Positions 35,200 through 44,510 of a stretch of DNA of 64,000 nt are shown piece after piece. Position 1 is the first letter of the stretch, and the number at the start of each line of letters is the position of its first letter. The DNA is from Thermogemmatispora carboxidivorans. GTDB lineage: Bacteria; Chloroflexota; Ktedonobacteria; Ktedonobacterales; Ktedonobacteraceae. The stretch is from the NCBI RefSeq assembly GCF_000702505.1, contig NZ_JNIM01000001.1:1612001-1676000 (forward strand), given 5' to 3'. The notes beneath the pieces are model-generated. The model was given only the letters and a program-made list of their open reading frames with translations. It ran no database searches and had not been told where the DNA came from. The position numbers were made by a program, and so were the translations under genes.

Positions 35200-36234
35200 T
35201 CAGGCCAGCTCAGGATTGGCCTCTTTCCAGGCCAGCCAGGCCGGGTCATCGGGAGCGGGCACGTAGGAGCGCAAGAGCAGTCCATGACCCTCAAGAGCAT
35301 AAGGGCCAAGGGCGGCGGGTAGCACAAGGCTTTGACCGCGCCCGAAGCTCAGGTGGTGCTGCAGCGAGGGGCCATAGTGGATGGTTGCTTCAGCGCCCAG
35401 AGATGACAGGATCTGGCAGCTTCCCGTCGTCTGCTCGCGAGCCTCTCCCTTAAGCGCTAGCTCGCGCATCACAAAGTAGCGGCAGGCGACCAGACAACGC
35501 TCCTCGTAGCCCAGTCCGCCAGCAAGCACCACCGGGCGAACCTTAATGCGTGTCGAAGGCCCATAATGGGCCACGTCCAGAGCGCGCTCAACGTGCAGCT
35601 CGCGCGGCTTCCCTTCGGCGGTCAGGCGCCCATAGTCGTACATGCGGTAAGTGATATCAGAGTACTCCTGAAGTTCATAGAGCAGAATGCCTGCGCCGAT
35701 GGCGTGCACCGTTCCTGCTCGAACGAAAATGACATCGCCTGCCTGAACTGGCTCTTCATGGAGAAGCTGCTCTAGGGTTACCTGTTCGATAGCCGCAGCC
35801 ACCTCGGCGCGGCTGGTGAGGGTGGCGAAGCCGTGGACGATGGTCGCACCTGGCTCCGCGGCCAGGATATACCAGCATTCCGTTTTGCCGAGCTTGCCGC
35901 CCTCGTACCGAGCGGCGTAAGCATCATCGGGGTGCACTTGCACGGACAGCTTCTGATGAGCGTCAATGAACTTGGCCAGAAGGGGGAAGCGGGGACCGAA
36001 AATAGCCCCGACCTGGGGGCCGAAGAGAGAAGGCCCAAGCTCTGACACCAATTGACCCAGCGTTTTCCCAGCGTAGGGCGGATTCTGGGCCAGGGTATTC
36101 ACCTCGGTCTCCCAGGCTTCACCGATCAGCATCGCCGGAGGCAGCTTTTTCCAACCATCCTCCTCCAGGCGCCGCCCTCCCCAAATAGTCTCATGGAGCG
36201 AAGCTTCCAGGAGGATCGGATGAACGCTCTCCAC
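35200..36234 (-). CDS. manA: Mannose-6-phosphate isomerase (type I)
   Basis: Zinc enzyme that interconverts fructose-6-phosphate and mannose-6-phosphate. The metal ligands are visible: QVHPDDAYA (Gln and His), GKTECWYIL (Glu) and RAGTVHAIG (His). N-terminal ETIWGGRRL and C-terminal cupin-like segments fit the 320-345 aa bacterial type. The start is a GTG at 36234 with GAGGAGGAG 8 bases before it. With the pyrophosphorylase at the window's left edge it could supply GDP-mannose, though the genes are 35 kb apart. Confidence 0.93.
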   Translation of the reverse strand: MESVHPILLEASLHETIWGGRRLEEDGWKKLPPAMLIGEAWETEVNTLAQNPPYAGKTLGQLVSELGPSLFGPQVGAIFGPRFPLLAKFIDAHQKLSVQVHPDDAYAARYEGGKLGKTECWYILAAEPGATIVHGFATLTSRAEVAAAIEQVTLEQLLHEEPVQAGDVIFVRAGTVHAIGAGILLYELQEYSDITYRMYDYGRLTAEGKPRELHVERALDVAHYGPSTRIKVRPVVLAGGLGYEERCLVACRYFVMRELALKGEAREQTTGSCQILSSLGAEATIHYGPSLQHHLSFGRGQSLVLPAALGPYALEGHGLLLRSYVPAPDDPAWLAWKEANPELA

Positions 36235-36683
36235 AGCGTGGACTCCTCCTCAAAATCATCATAGAGACAGCCGGCGGCTGCTCTTGCAACGTCCAGGTAG
36301 CCGGGCAGCCGGGCAGACAGCAAACAAACAAGCACAGTCGAGATCAAGTAGCAACGGAACGGAGGGACCTGGCAGCAGAGGCCCCTCACAGCTTTGAGCA
36401 AGCGAGACAGGGTCTGACCACCAGCACCTGACATCGTTGGTGACCGATGGCGACCGTTGTCAAGGGTAGCACCCTCGCCAGTCGCTGTCAAGGCCGAGAA
36501 GGGGCCTGTCGAGGCTGCCTGCGAGTTTGGGCCAGCGCTAGGCATCAAGAGCGCAAGGCCCAAAAGTGGGACACAGCCAGGCCAGGCCGGGCCGACCACT
36601 GCCTGCAGACCTCCTGCTGGAGCGCTGGAGAAGAGAGGTGTAGAAAGAGAGGAGCACCTGTTTGCTTAGCTCTCTAGCTCAAA
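36235..36683. other. Gap between manA and the hydrolase-like gene
   Basis: Contains overlapping short frames on both strands without ribosome sites. I see no promoter, hairpin or gene that I can support. Confidence 0.4.
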
Positions 36684-37358
36684 TCAAATATCGGGCATCT
36701 CGGCCCAGCGCAGCAGATAGCGTGTAATCGTCTCAATGGCCGGCTCCTCGTAGCCGCGCATCAGATGGCGAGCCCCAGTGATCACCTTGATGCCCTTGGG
36801 ACCTTTTTGCTGTTCAACGAACGGCTCCAGCTTATAGAGTGGACAGACCTCGTCGAACTCGCCGGTCACAAAGAGCTTAGGGCGTTCAAACTGGCGAGGT
36901 AAGCCGCCGATAGCTCGGAAGAGTGGCAGACTGATCGCTACCACTGTGCGGATACGTGGATCGTAGGGGGCATACTGCAGGGCGATATAGGCACCGAAAG
37001 CGTGACCAATCACGCAGAGCTTCGCGGGATTGACTCCGGGCTGAGCTAAAACAAAATCGATAGCGCCGGCCAGATCCAGCGGCTCCAAGCGACCATCGGT
37101 CTGTTGACCCTGGCTACGACCAACGCCGCGGAAGTTGAAACGCAGGGCGATCATTCCTTGTTCGGCCAGGCGGCGCGCCAGGAGCAATGTCAGCACATCC
37201 TGCATATCGCTACTGGCCGGCTGAGGATGGCAGAGCACAGCGACGGGGGCCTGACGAGCCTGGCCGGGATAATGGAGAATGCCCTCTAGCATAAAAGAGG
37301 GCTGTCCCTTGCTGGGGAAAACCACGCTGCGCTCGGTCGGTGCGGAGGATATGGCCAT
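36684..37358 (-). CDS. Alpha/beta-hydrolase fold protein with the nucleophile Ser replaced by Ala
   Basis: A 224-aa protein of the dienelactone-hydrolase-like/COG2945 type: VAVLCHPQPASSDMQDVLT, RFNFRGVGRSQG and the elbow region CVIGHAFGAYIAL. In active relatives the elbow reads G-x-S-x-G; here it is G-H-A-F-G (Ala120, codon GCT). The acid (GEFDEVCPL, Asp169) and histidine (ARHLMRG, His198) are still present. It is therefore probably not a hydrolase by the usual mechanism, or it binds rather than cleaves. AAGGGGAG lies just before the ATG. It stands alone on its strand. Confidence 0.85.
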   Translation of the reverse strand: MAISSAPTERSVVFPSKGQPSFMLEGILHYPGQARQAPVAVLCHPQPASSDMQDVLTLLLARRLAEQGMIALRFNFRGVGRSQGQQTDGRLEPLDLAGAIDFVLAQPGVNPAKLCVIGHAFGAYIALQYAPYDPRIRTVVAISLPLFRAIGGLPRQFERPKLFVTGEFDEVCPLYKLEPFVEQQKGPKGIKVITGARHLMRGYEEPAIETITRYLLRWAEMPDI

Positions 37359-38493
37359 AGGCTCCCCTTCAAGACTGGCTAGACGTTTCTCGCGCCTGAA
37401 TGGGCGCTTTTATCTTAGCGCAGGCAGGGCGGCACGTCAACTGCAAAACCTGGAAATCCTCCCTCAGCGAGAAGCCAGAAGCCCCTCCCCCTCACTCCTG
37501 CTCGACGATCGCCTCTCTGATCAGATCAAGCCAGGTTGTGGCCTGCTGAACCAGGCACAGCATGTGGACTGAAAGAACCTGCCCGAGCTGACAGCCGAAA
37601 CGACTCGGTTGGCGGTGCCAGTACTCCAGAGCCTGAGACTAACAACCAGATAGGCCAAGCTACGAAGTCATCATGACACTTGTTGGTAGAAGGGATAATC
37701 TTCCATCTCCTTCTGTATAACGTGACAAGAACATTTGGTAGAACTTTCTTTGCAGATCCATCTAGGGATATTACACTGGATCGTGCAGACAAATGTTGAA
37801 CTTTCTCGTGCTCAGGTGGATGATGAAAAATTCATCTCTGATGTGTTGACACTGCTTGCTTTATGTGCTAGCGTTTAATATGATGGGGCAAGCAGGTATG
37901 GCGCTGTTGCCAGGACTCGTGGGGAGCAGCATGAGTCCAGCTCCACAGGGCTCCAGGATCTGACGGCCAGGCCGAGGTGAACGAGAAGCCACCGCGCACT
38001 GGTAGTGTGGAGGCTTCCGTCTGTGCTCAAAGTCGGTACGTTGACTGGCTTCATGGGCGGTGGAGGGGAAGAGATTTGCAACTCTACGTTATTTGCTCTG
38101 TTTGCTCTGTGCTCTTGCTCATGCGCGCTGCCTTATCGAAGAGGGGAGCAGAGATAGTGGTGGCGGTGCATGAGTTCTAGCTCTAATCCTAGTCCTCGCC
38201 CTGTGCCCGGGGAGCTGCTCGTTTGCCCTTTCGTCAGGGGTCGTCAGTGGCCAGGGTCTACAATCTGTGACAACTGATCCTGCCTGGAGAAAAAAGGCGG
38301 TGAGCAAGCTGGGGCGCTCAAAGGAAGCGCTCAGGCTCACCCCGGGCAGCGAACCTGGAGGTTTCTTACACAGATACCTCTGCACCTCTGTCACACCTCA
38401 TCGCATAGGGCTGTTTTTGTTCCTGTGAAGATCAGGTGTGGAAGGTAAAATGTGCTTTCGTTGTGCTAGTGAAGCGTAGAGGCAGGAGCACTT
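37359..38493. other. Long gene-free stretch
   Basis: The middle, about 37660-37900, is clearly richer in AT than its surroundings. It contains TTGACA at 37846 with only a poor -10 (TAGCGT, 37869). A nested hairpin lies at 38299-38341: GGTGAGC with GCTCACC as outer arms and GCGC/GCGC inside. No protein-like frame with a ribosome site is visible. It may hold an unrecognised small RNA or distant promoters for the GGDEF gene. Confidence 0.4.
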
Positions 38494-39591
38494 ATGGGCA
38501 ATGTATTGGTCGTTGAGGACAACAGTCTGATCTCTCGCATCCTTCAGAAACACCTGGAAAGTGATGGAGATCATACGCTCACTGTCCTTCACGGCGAGGA
38601 TGCTGTCCAGTTTGCGCTGCGCAAAATGCCTCAGCTTGTCATTCTCAATATGACAAGCTCGGGCAGCGATGGCGAGCAATTCATTCAGCGCCTGCGCACG
38701 CATGCGCGGACCATGTATATTCCTATCATTGTCGTCAGTGCCGCAAGCGACCCCGGTGCTAAGGTGCGTGCGTTCCGCATGGGAGTAGATGATTATATCG
38801 CCACTCCCTTTGACACCGAAGAATTTCTGGAGCGTGTGCGCACGCAGTTGCGACATGTACAGCAGGTGGTGTTATCGAGACTCATTGACCTTCCTGGGGC
38901 GTTCCAGGTCGAGATGACTATCAAGTGCAAGCTTGCTAGCCAGGAGCCGTGGAGCCTCCTCTACCTCGACCTCGATAATTTTAAAGCCTTCAATGATACC
39001 TATGGTTTCCTTGCTGGCAATGAGATGATCCGTCTGGTAGGGCGCATCTGCCGTCGTGTGGTCTGTGAATATGGCAATCTGGAAGATTTCGTCGGCCATG
39101 TTGGGGGCGATGACTTTGTCGTGGTCACCACGCCTGACCGGGCCCGCCTACTCAGTTGCCGTATCATTGCCGCCTACAAAGAGCTGAGCCAACCGTTCTA
39201 TCGGCCTGAAGACCTTAAGCGTGGCACGATCAGCGGCGTGGACCGCAAAGGGCGTCCCTATCAATTCCCGCTCGTCTCGCTCTCGATTGGCATCGTCAAC
39301 AACCAGCCTCATCTTACTCACAGCCTGCAGGAAATCAGCTATCTGGTCGCCGAGGCCAAGCGCAACGCGAAGCGTTCCAGTGATAATATTTATTACATCT
39401 CGTCGTCTCGTGACGTCGCTGATTGTTTTGTTGATCAGTCCCTTGCCTCTGCTCTACCTCTCTCGGCCAGTGCCGCCGTGCTACCTTTCTCGGTTCTCAG
39501 CTGGGAGTGGGAGCTGAGCAGACGCGAGCTGGTCCATGCCTTCAGTGGCGAGGAGGCGCGCAGCGATTATGAGCTGCGTCTGCGGCCCTAG
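38494..39591 (+). CDS. Diguanylate-cyclase-type protein with a degenerate receiver domain
   Basis: A 365-aa protein with an N-terminal receiver fold (1-120) and a GGDEF domain (about 145-305), then 60 residues of no known kind. In the receiver the acid pocket is kept (VVEDN), but the phospho-acceptor position reads VILNMTSS (Asn52) and the conserved Lys before Pro is Thr (IATPF), so phosphorylation is unlikely. The GGDEF half has LYLDLDNFKAFND and active-site HVGGDDF, a variant still able to bind metal. The I-site RxxD reads NLED, so product inhibition should be lost. AGGAG lies 6 bases before the ATG. Confidence 0.88.
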   Translation: MGNVLVVEDNSLISRILQKHLESDGDHTLTVLHGEDAVQFALRKMPQLVILNMTSSGSDGEQFIQRLRTHARTMYIPIIVVSAASDPGAKVRAFRMGVDDYIATPFDTEEFLERVRTQLRHVQQVVLSRLIDLPGAFQVEMTIKCKLASQEPWSLLYLDLDNFKAFNDTYGFLAGNEMIRLVGRICRRVVCEYGNLEDFVGHVGGDDFVVVTTPDRARLLSCRIIAAYKELSQPFYRPEDLKRGTISGVDRKGRPYQFPLVSLSIGIVNNQPHLTHSLQEISYLVAEAKRNAKRSSDNIYYISSSRDVADCFVDQSLASALPLSASAAVLPFSVLSWEWELSRRELVHAFSGEEARSDYELRLRP

Positions 39592-39822
39592 GAGTGGAAG
39601 GAACACGATGGCTAGCTGGCTGGTTTGCTCTCTTCCCGTTTCTGGCCGCTGCCTCCTCTTCGGGGGAGGCGTGAGCGCTGGCTCAAGTGAGCGACGAGAG
39701 AGGGGGGTAGATCTTTCATGCTTCGAAGCTGCAAATGCTGAGCCGTAGAAGGACAGAAAAGCGTCTCGTGCTAATCATCTGCTGCTCTTCGAGCGAAGAA
39801 AGGATGGCTGGGTGCTTCTAGT

Positions 39823-40218
39823 ATGAGTCAGTCTGAAGAGTTCTTTGACGCAACAGACGCTCAGCGTCGTGCGCGCCGTGAAAACGCGCGGCGCATTATG
39901 CGGGAGAGCGATCTTCCCTCGCTCTTGCGTCGTCTCGATCGCGAGTTGCTCAAGGGGAGAGGGCGCTTTGAAGAATACGATACCCTAGTGCTTCTCAAAT
40001 GGGGTTCGGGTTATACGGGGCGTCATATTTGGGTGGAAGTGGTTGAGGATACCATACGCTTCCGCCTAACGCCGCACCGTGTCTGTCCCACCCAGGTTCC
40101 CCTTTGTGATGGGGAGTATCACATCTTTACACCCGCCATGTGGCGGGATCGGGCCCTGCTGTGGTCTGAGCTTCAGAAGTACTATGCCAGGCCGGTGGCC
40201 GAAAGCTCCAGTGACTGA
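39823..40218 (+). CDS. Protein of unknown function (131 aa)
   Basis: A soluble, charged protein with an N-terminal basic helix (QRRARRENARRIMRES) followed by a beta-rich part (YDTLVLLKWGSGYTGRHIWV). I recognise no family. No ribosome site lies directly before ATG 39823. AAAGGATGG at 39798 starts a five-codon frame (MAGCF) whose stop TAG is one base before this ATG, which could allow coupled re-initiation. It lies 231 bases after the GGDEF gene. Confidence 0.55.
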   Translation: MSQSEEFFDATDAQRRARRENARRIMRESDLPSLLRRLDRELLKGRGRFEEYDTLVLLKWGSGYTGRHIWVEVVEDTIRFRLTPHRVCPTQVPLCDGEYHIFTPAMWRDRALLWSELQKYYARPVAESSSD

Positions 40219-40405
40219 GGAGTTCTCTCCGCGGGGACCACGGCCAGGAGGGAGCAACGGGCCACTGTCGGGCCAGGTCTCGGACGCGAGCCGGCGCTGA
40301 CGGCCTTGCCTCTGGTTGGTGGCAGGGCCTGGCGCTGCAGGCGTTGCCCTGATCCTCTCCTGCCCCTGCTAAACGGAGTAACCGCGAAGAAAAGGGCCGG
40401 AGGCA

Positions 40406-41059
40406 TCAGGGCTGTTCCAGGGCCAGCATCTGGATGAGTGCCGCCTGGTGCAGCTGCAAGCTGAAGTTCTGGTACCCTGGCTGAGTATAAAACTCCTCCT
40501 GCTCGATCTCGCTGGCCCAGGTGAGAAAATTGAGGAAGACTGTTCCCCATCGATAGGCTGGCTCTCGGCTGGCGTTCTCCTTATCTCCTCCGGCTCGCGT
40601 CTCGTGCTCCTCCTCCCCGCGTGCCAGAAAGGCCGAGGCCATCAGCAGTTCTGCCGCCTGGCGGTGGAGGCTTTCTAGCCAGCGTTGCTCGATTGTCTCC
40701 GCCTGCTCTGGTTGAAGGCGGGCCAGCAGTGCTACGGCCAGCGTGGGACTCACTGCCGGGCGTACATAGCCCCAGATATAGCGCATCGCCCACTGCTCTG
40801 GTGTGTCCATGAGCTGAGCGCCTGCCATCTCCTGCAGCAGGCGGGCGGGGCTGCAGCGATCGCGCACCTTTTGCCAGACTTCCTGATTCTCCCAGGTGGT
40901 GAGCAGCAAGTGATAGCGCCTGTCGCGGCTGGTGTAACTGCGTACGCTCAGCAGGCCGGGGGTTGGGCGCAGAGCGTCGGTCACTTGCCGTACTTGCGTC
41001 TGAGCGTCAATTTCATAGGCTGGCCTGATATGGGCTAAGGTGACAATGAGTAGCTCCAT
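40406..41059 (-). CDS. Protein with an N-terminal ABM-like domain (217 aa)
   Basis: The first 75 residues (ELLIVTLAHIRPAYEIDAQT...TPGLLSVRSYTSRDRRYHLLLTTWENQEVWQKV) look like an antibiotic-biosynthesis-monooxygenase dimer fold: strand-helix-strand with a Trp-containing end. The remainder is helical, without a known domain. GGGAGAG lies upstream of the ATG. The assignment is by pattern only; a plain uncharacterised protein is the safe reading. Confidence 0.55.
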   Translation of the reverse strand: MELLIVTLAHIRPAYEIDAQTQVRQVTDALRPTPGLLSVRSYTSRDRRYHLLLTTWENQEVWQKVRDRCSPARLLQEMAGAQLMDTPEQWAMRYIWGYVRPAVSPTLAVALLARLQPEQAETIEQRWLESLHRQAAELLMASAFLARGEEEHETRAGGDKENASREPAYRWGTVFLNFLTWASEIEQEEFYTQPGYQNFSLQLHQAALIQMLALEQP

Positions 41060-41421
41060 TCCTCAGCTCTCCCCTTATCCTAAGCTCTTGTTGTGCTCCT
41101 TGACTTCCCTCCTCTTCTTCCTATCTTGGCTTCATCCCTTTCTAGCTGATGGCCCTCTTCTCACTTCATCTCATCAAACTGATCAGGTGGCGAGGGGGCA
41201 GAGGCAGTCAGCGCCATAGCCGCTCTTCGTCTCCCCCTGGCGGAAGGCCCACAAACAGGCCGGAAGGAAGAACGCAGAGAGGGGGCGGCGGTCTCAACTT
41301 AGTCAGCTGAGGCAGGTTTGCCGCCCCTGTGCTCTCTTACCTGGTAGCGCTGGCTGCGGGGGAGAGGGCCAACCAATCAACCAGTCAACCAAGACTCTGC
41401 CTGATTCCGCTTTACTCGTCG
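41060..41421. other. Gap with one long-loop hairpin
   Basis: GGGGCGGC near 41283 and GCCGCCCC near 41322 form an 8-base stem with a loop of about 31 bases. It may end the minus-strand receptor transcript, whose gene stops at 41422. Nothing else is recognised. Confidence 0.35.
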
Positions 41422-43770
41422 CTACTGAGCGATCTGGATGCTACCATCCTGTTGCAGGACCAGGATCGCCGGCGCGGCGCGTGTGCTGGTGATCAGGACA
41501 TTATTCCACAAGCGCAGTGCGATAGGGCCGCTCACCCCGTTGAAGCTCTGGTTACTGATGCGCTGCACGAGCTGGGCAGGCGTTGGGAAGCTGGGAGTAG
41601 CCTGAGCCTGTCCCTGGCTGCTCTGAGCCTGTTGCCCGGACTGCTGGTGCTGGCCGAGGCTCAAAGTTACCAGCTCCACCGCATCGCCGAAGAGGAGCGC
41701 GCCCTGATCCAGGGCTGCGGCTCCACTGCAGAAGCTGCCTGGTGAAGCAAAGAGCGTGCAGAAAGCAGCGTAGAACTGCTTGGGCCAGGGGCTATCGCCG
41801 CTTGGAGGGCGAGCAGCGCTGCTGACCGTCACGTAAATACGAGGCAGCGTGAGCTGGTTTTGACGCACCCAGGGTACCAGCTTCTGGATAGCCGTTGGCT
41901 GGACAAACTCGCCACCGATCAGCAGAATCGGCTGCTGATCGCGCGGGAGCTGGGCAATCGCCTCGGCCAGGGTCATGACATCGTTGGAGAGCAGCGGAGC
42001 AAAGATTAAATCGGGCCGGGGCTGGGCCTGCAGAGCATCCTTGAGGCCAGCCAGCAAGTCATCGCGCGAGGCCTGGGGGCGTCCATTAGCATCGAGCAGA
42101 CCGCTGGCCACAGCAGTCTCCTGAGCCACGATGCGCGTATGCCGATGGGCAGTGAAAGACTGACTAAAATAGCGGGCCGAGCTACTGGAGGAAGGATTGC
42201 TTGGGTCATAGAAGATGGCCACATTGCGAGCTCCCAGCTCGTTGTAGGCATAGTCGGCTCCGGCACGACTCTGAGCCGAATCGTCCGCCGAGAAGCGAAT
42301 AAAGGCGAAGCCGGGGGTGCAGTGGCGATAGAGCGAGGTCTGGGAGAGCAAGTCGATGATAAAGAGGCCCGAAGCGGTCGGAGCGAGCAGAGGCACCCCG
42401 GCGCGACAGAGCACTGGCAGCACCACCTCGGTCAAGCGGCTTGGTGCCAGCCCCAGTACCGCCAGAATGGGTGGACGTCCGGTCACCTGCAGGCCGAAGT
42501 CAGCGAAGTTCCCTTTGGCGTTCAGCGTCGCCACAGCATTGGCGATCTGCAGCGCACCCTCCTCCTCGCCGGTTGTGTTCGCCAGCACCAGGTATAGCAA
42601 AGGTGCGCCGGGGACCTTCATCTGGGCGCTATTGTACTGCTCCTGACTGATATAGGCTCCCACCAGCTCCTGGGTATAGGCGGCGTAGAGAATATGGCGA
42701 TCGGTGCCGCCCTGGGGATCAGCTACACCGGGGCCGCTATCGAAGCTCACCACAATAATGCCATAAGGGTGGCCTGAGAGGCGCACACGCAGATCCTCTC
42801 GATAAATGGCCGCCTCGGCGCTGTTGCAGCCCGTCGTATCGCTGATCTCCACTGCTGCCGAGAGCAGGGCCTCGGCCTTCTGGCTATTACCTGCCTGCAT
42901 TGCCTGGGCGGCCTGGCGCTTATCCTGGTAACCAGCGGTATTACAGGCATCAAAGATCTTTAGCCCATCGCTTAGCCCGATACCGTCCGGCGTTGGCAAC
43001 AGATGCGTGTTAGGTGGATGATAGTAGCGGGCGTCGTCCCAGCGGATCGCCAGAAATGCGGTCAGAGAGGTCAGCAACACCATCAGGATCAAGGTCCCGA
43101 AGGCCAAAGCGCGCGGAGAGATCGGTACTAATCCACCGCGGAAAAAGCCGCTCATCTGCCACCACATCACGCGGAACGGGTCACGCACCGGGCGGCGTCG
43201 ATACTTGCGATTGGCCTTGGCCTCCTGGCGGAAGAGGTCGAGCAATACCAGACAGCCGGTGTCGCAGACGAGCAAGTGGGCCTGGACCTCGGGATAGAGC
43301 AAGGCCACATTCTGCCCGCTATCCATCGCCTCGGCGTACTCGGGTAGTAGTTGACGGCACTGCTGGCAATCGATCAGGCCATCGCCAGCCGAGGGAGGCG
43401 CAATACGGATGGTCTGCTCCTGCATCTCGGAGCTGGGTGGGGGAGAGGAGAAGCCTGGCGCGGTGAGCGGCTGCGAGACGGGGGGAGCCACCTGGAACGG
43501 TTCAGCCCCAGCCAGGGCCGGGGCAGCAACTGCTGTCTCATCGCCCGCCGAGGCAGCCAGAGACTCCGTCGGGGAGCTGCGCCGTACCTTCTTTTTTTTG
43601 CGCTTGGGGCTACTCGCTGCCGAGGCTTCCTTGCAACGTGGGCAAGAGGCCATATGCTGCCGGGCAGCCTCGACAGCCTCCTCGGGCACAGCCTCGGGGT
43701 CCTGCTCATACTCGGCCAGGACAGAGACAGCAAAAGCACATGCTGGCGGCAGCAATTCGTCCGTTGCCAT
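41422..43770 (-). CDS. Single-pass receptor: two zinc-finger motifs, transmembrane helix, periplasmic-binding domain
   Basis: A 782-aa protein of unusual layout. The N-terminal cytoplasmic part has an anti-sigma-type zinc finger (H39-x3-C43-x2-C46), a basic run (KRKKKKVRR, 56-64), a Pro/Ala-rich linker and a second Cys/His motif (C135, C138, H165, C169, C173). One membrane helix follows (about 221-242). The outer 540 residues resemble the type I ligand-binding fold of branched-chain amino acid/amide receptors (PPILAVLGLAPSRLTEVVLP, GVPLLAPTASG, NVAIFYDPSNPSS, QPILLIGGEF). ATG 43770 is used because GGAGG lies 6 bases before it; an ATG two codons earlier is too close. It begins 64 bases after ruvA. 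Function is unknown; ligand sensing across the membrane is inference. Confidence 0.75.
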   Translation of the reverse strand: MATDELLPPACAFAVSVLAEYEQDPEAVPEEAVEAARQHMASCPRCKEASAASSPKRKKKKVRRSSPTESLAASAGDETAVAAPALAGAEPFQVAPPVSQPLTAPGFSSPPPSSEMQEQTIRIAPPSAGDGLIDCQQCRQLLPEYAEAMDSGQNVALLYPEVQAHLLVCDTGCLVLLDLFRQEAKANRKYRRRPVRDPFRVMWWQMSGFFRGGLVPISPRALAFGTLILMVLLTSLTAFLAIRWDDARYYHPPNTHLLPTPDGIGLSDGLKIFDACNTAGYQDKRQAAQAMQAGNSQKAEALLSAAVEISDTTGCNSAEAAIYREDLRVRLSGHPYGIIVVSFDSGPGVADPQGGTDRHILYAAYTQELVGAYISQEQYNSAQMKVPGAPLLYLVLANTTGEEEGALQIANAVATLNAKGNFADFGLQVTGRPPILAVLGLAPSRLTEVVLPVLCRAGVPLLAPTASGLFIIDLLSQTSLYRHCTPGFAFIRFSADDSAQSRAGADYAYNELGARNVAIFYDPSNPSSSSSARYFSQSFTAHRHTRIVAQETAVASGLLDANGRPQASRDDLLAGLKDALQAQPRPDLIFAPLLSNDVMTLAEAIAQLPRDQQPILLIGGEFVQPTAIQKLVPWVRQNQLTLPRIYVTVSSAARPPSGDSPWPKQFYAAFCTLFASPGSFCSGAAALDQGALLFGDAVELVTLSLGQHQQSGQQAQSSQGQAQATPSFPTPAQLVQRISNQSFNGVSGPIALRLWNNVLITSTRAAPAILVLQQDGSIQIAQ

Positions 43771-43834
43771 CAGCATCCTCCAGAAAATAGGCGTTTTCTG
43801 CGAATTCTACCTGCTACAACGACCGTCAGTCAGA

Positions 43835-44419
43835 TCAGAGTTCGCGGGCGAGGGAGCGCAGGGCCAGGGTGATCTGTTCTTCCAGCGACAGATTCTGATC
43901 CTGGGGCAGGCGAGCGATGGCCGCCTGGGCGGCGGCGGGACTGTAGCCCAAACCGACCAGGGCCTCCAACACCTCGGAGCGCCGGATACCACCGGCGGAG
44001 GTTGTGCCTGGGGCTACTGCCGGGACCTTGCCCTTCAGCTCTAGCACCAGACGACCGGCGAGCTTCTTGCCCACGCCGGGGGCGCGGGCCAACAGCTGAA
44101 CATCCTCTTGAGCGATCGCGCGGTAGAAGGTGGGCGCATCGAGCACCGAGAGCAGCGCCAAAGCCACCTTGGGACCGACGCCACTGACCCCGATCAACAG
44201 CTCGAACATATCGCGCTCAGCCTCCTCAGCGAAGCCGTAGAGCGCCAGGCCGTCCTCGCGGACGTGCAGGTGAGTATAGAGCGAGACCTCGCTGCCGGGC
44301 GTACTGAAGCGAGTCCGTGTCGAGGCTGGCACAAAGACACGTAGCCCGAAGCCTCCCACGCGGATGATCAGATGGTCCTCGCGCTGTGCCTCAAGAAGGC
44401 CATGAATGCTCGCAATCAT
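43835..44419 (-). CDS. ruvA: Holliday junction branch-migration protein RuvA
   Basis: Binds four-way DNA junctions and loads the RuvB motor. The OB-fold N-domain starts MIASIHGLLEAQREDHLIIRVGG, the helix-hairpin-helix motifs are LLIGVSGVGPKVALALLS and LLARAPGVGKKLAGRLVLEL, and the C-terminal RuvB-binding domain is EVLEALVGLGYSPAAAQAAI. Its 194 aa are typical. It lies 91 bases after ruvC. No ruvB follows; its usual place is taken by the receptor gene. Confidence 0.97.
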   Translation of the reverse strand: MIASIHGLLEAQREDHLIIRVGGFGLRVFVPASTRTRFSTPGSEVSLYTHLHVREDGLALYGFAEEAERDMFELLIGVSGVGPKVALALLSVLDAPTFYRAIAQEDVQLLARAPGVGKKLAGRLVLELKGKVPAVAPGTTSAGGIRRSEVLEALVGLGYSPAAAQAAIARLPQDQNLSLEEQITLALRSLAREL

Positions 44420-44510
44420 CCCTGCCTGCCTATCTCTCCCTCTGCTGTCGTATAGGAAGTAACGCCACTGGCGTGATCTGAGTAACGGTTGCTGACTTTT
44501 TGGGGAATGA

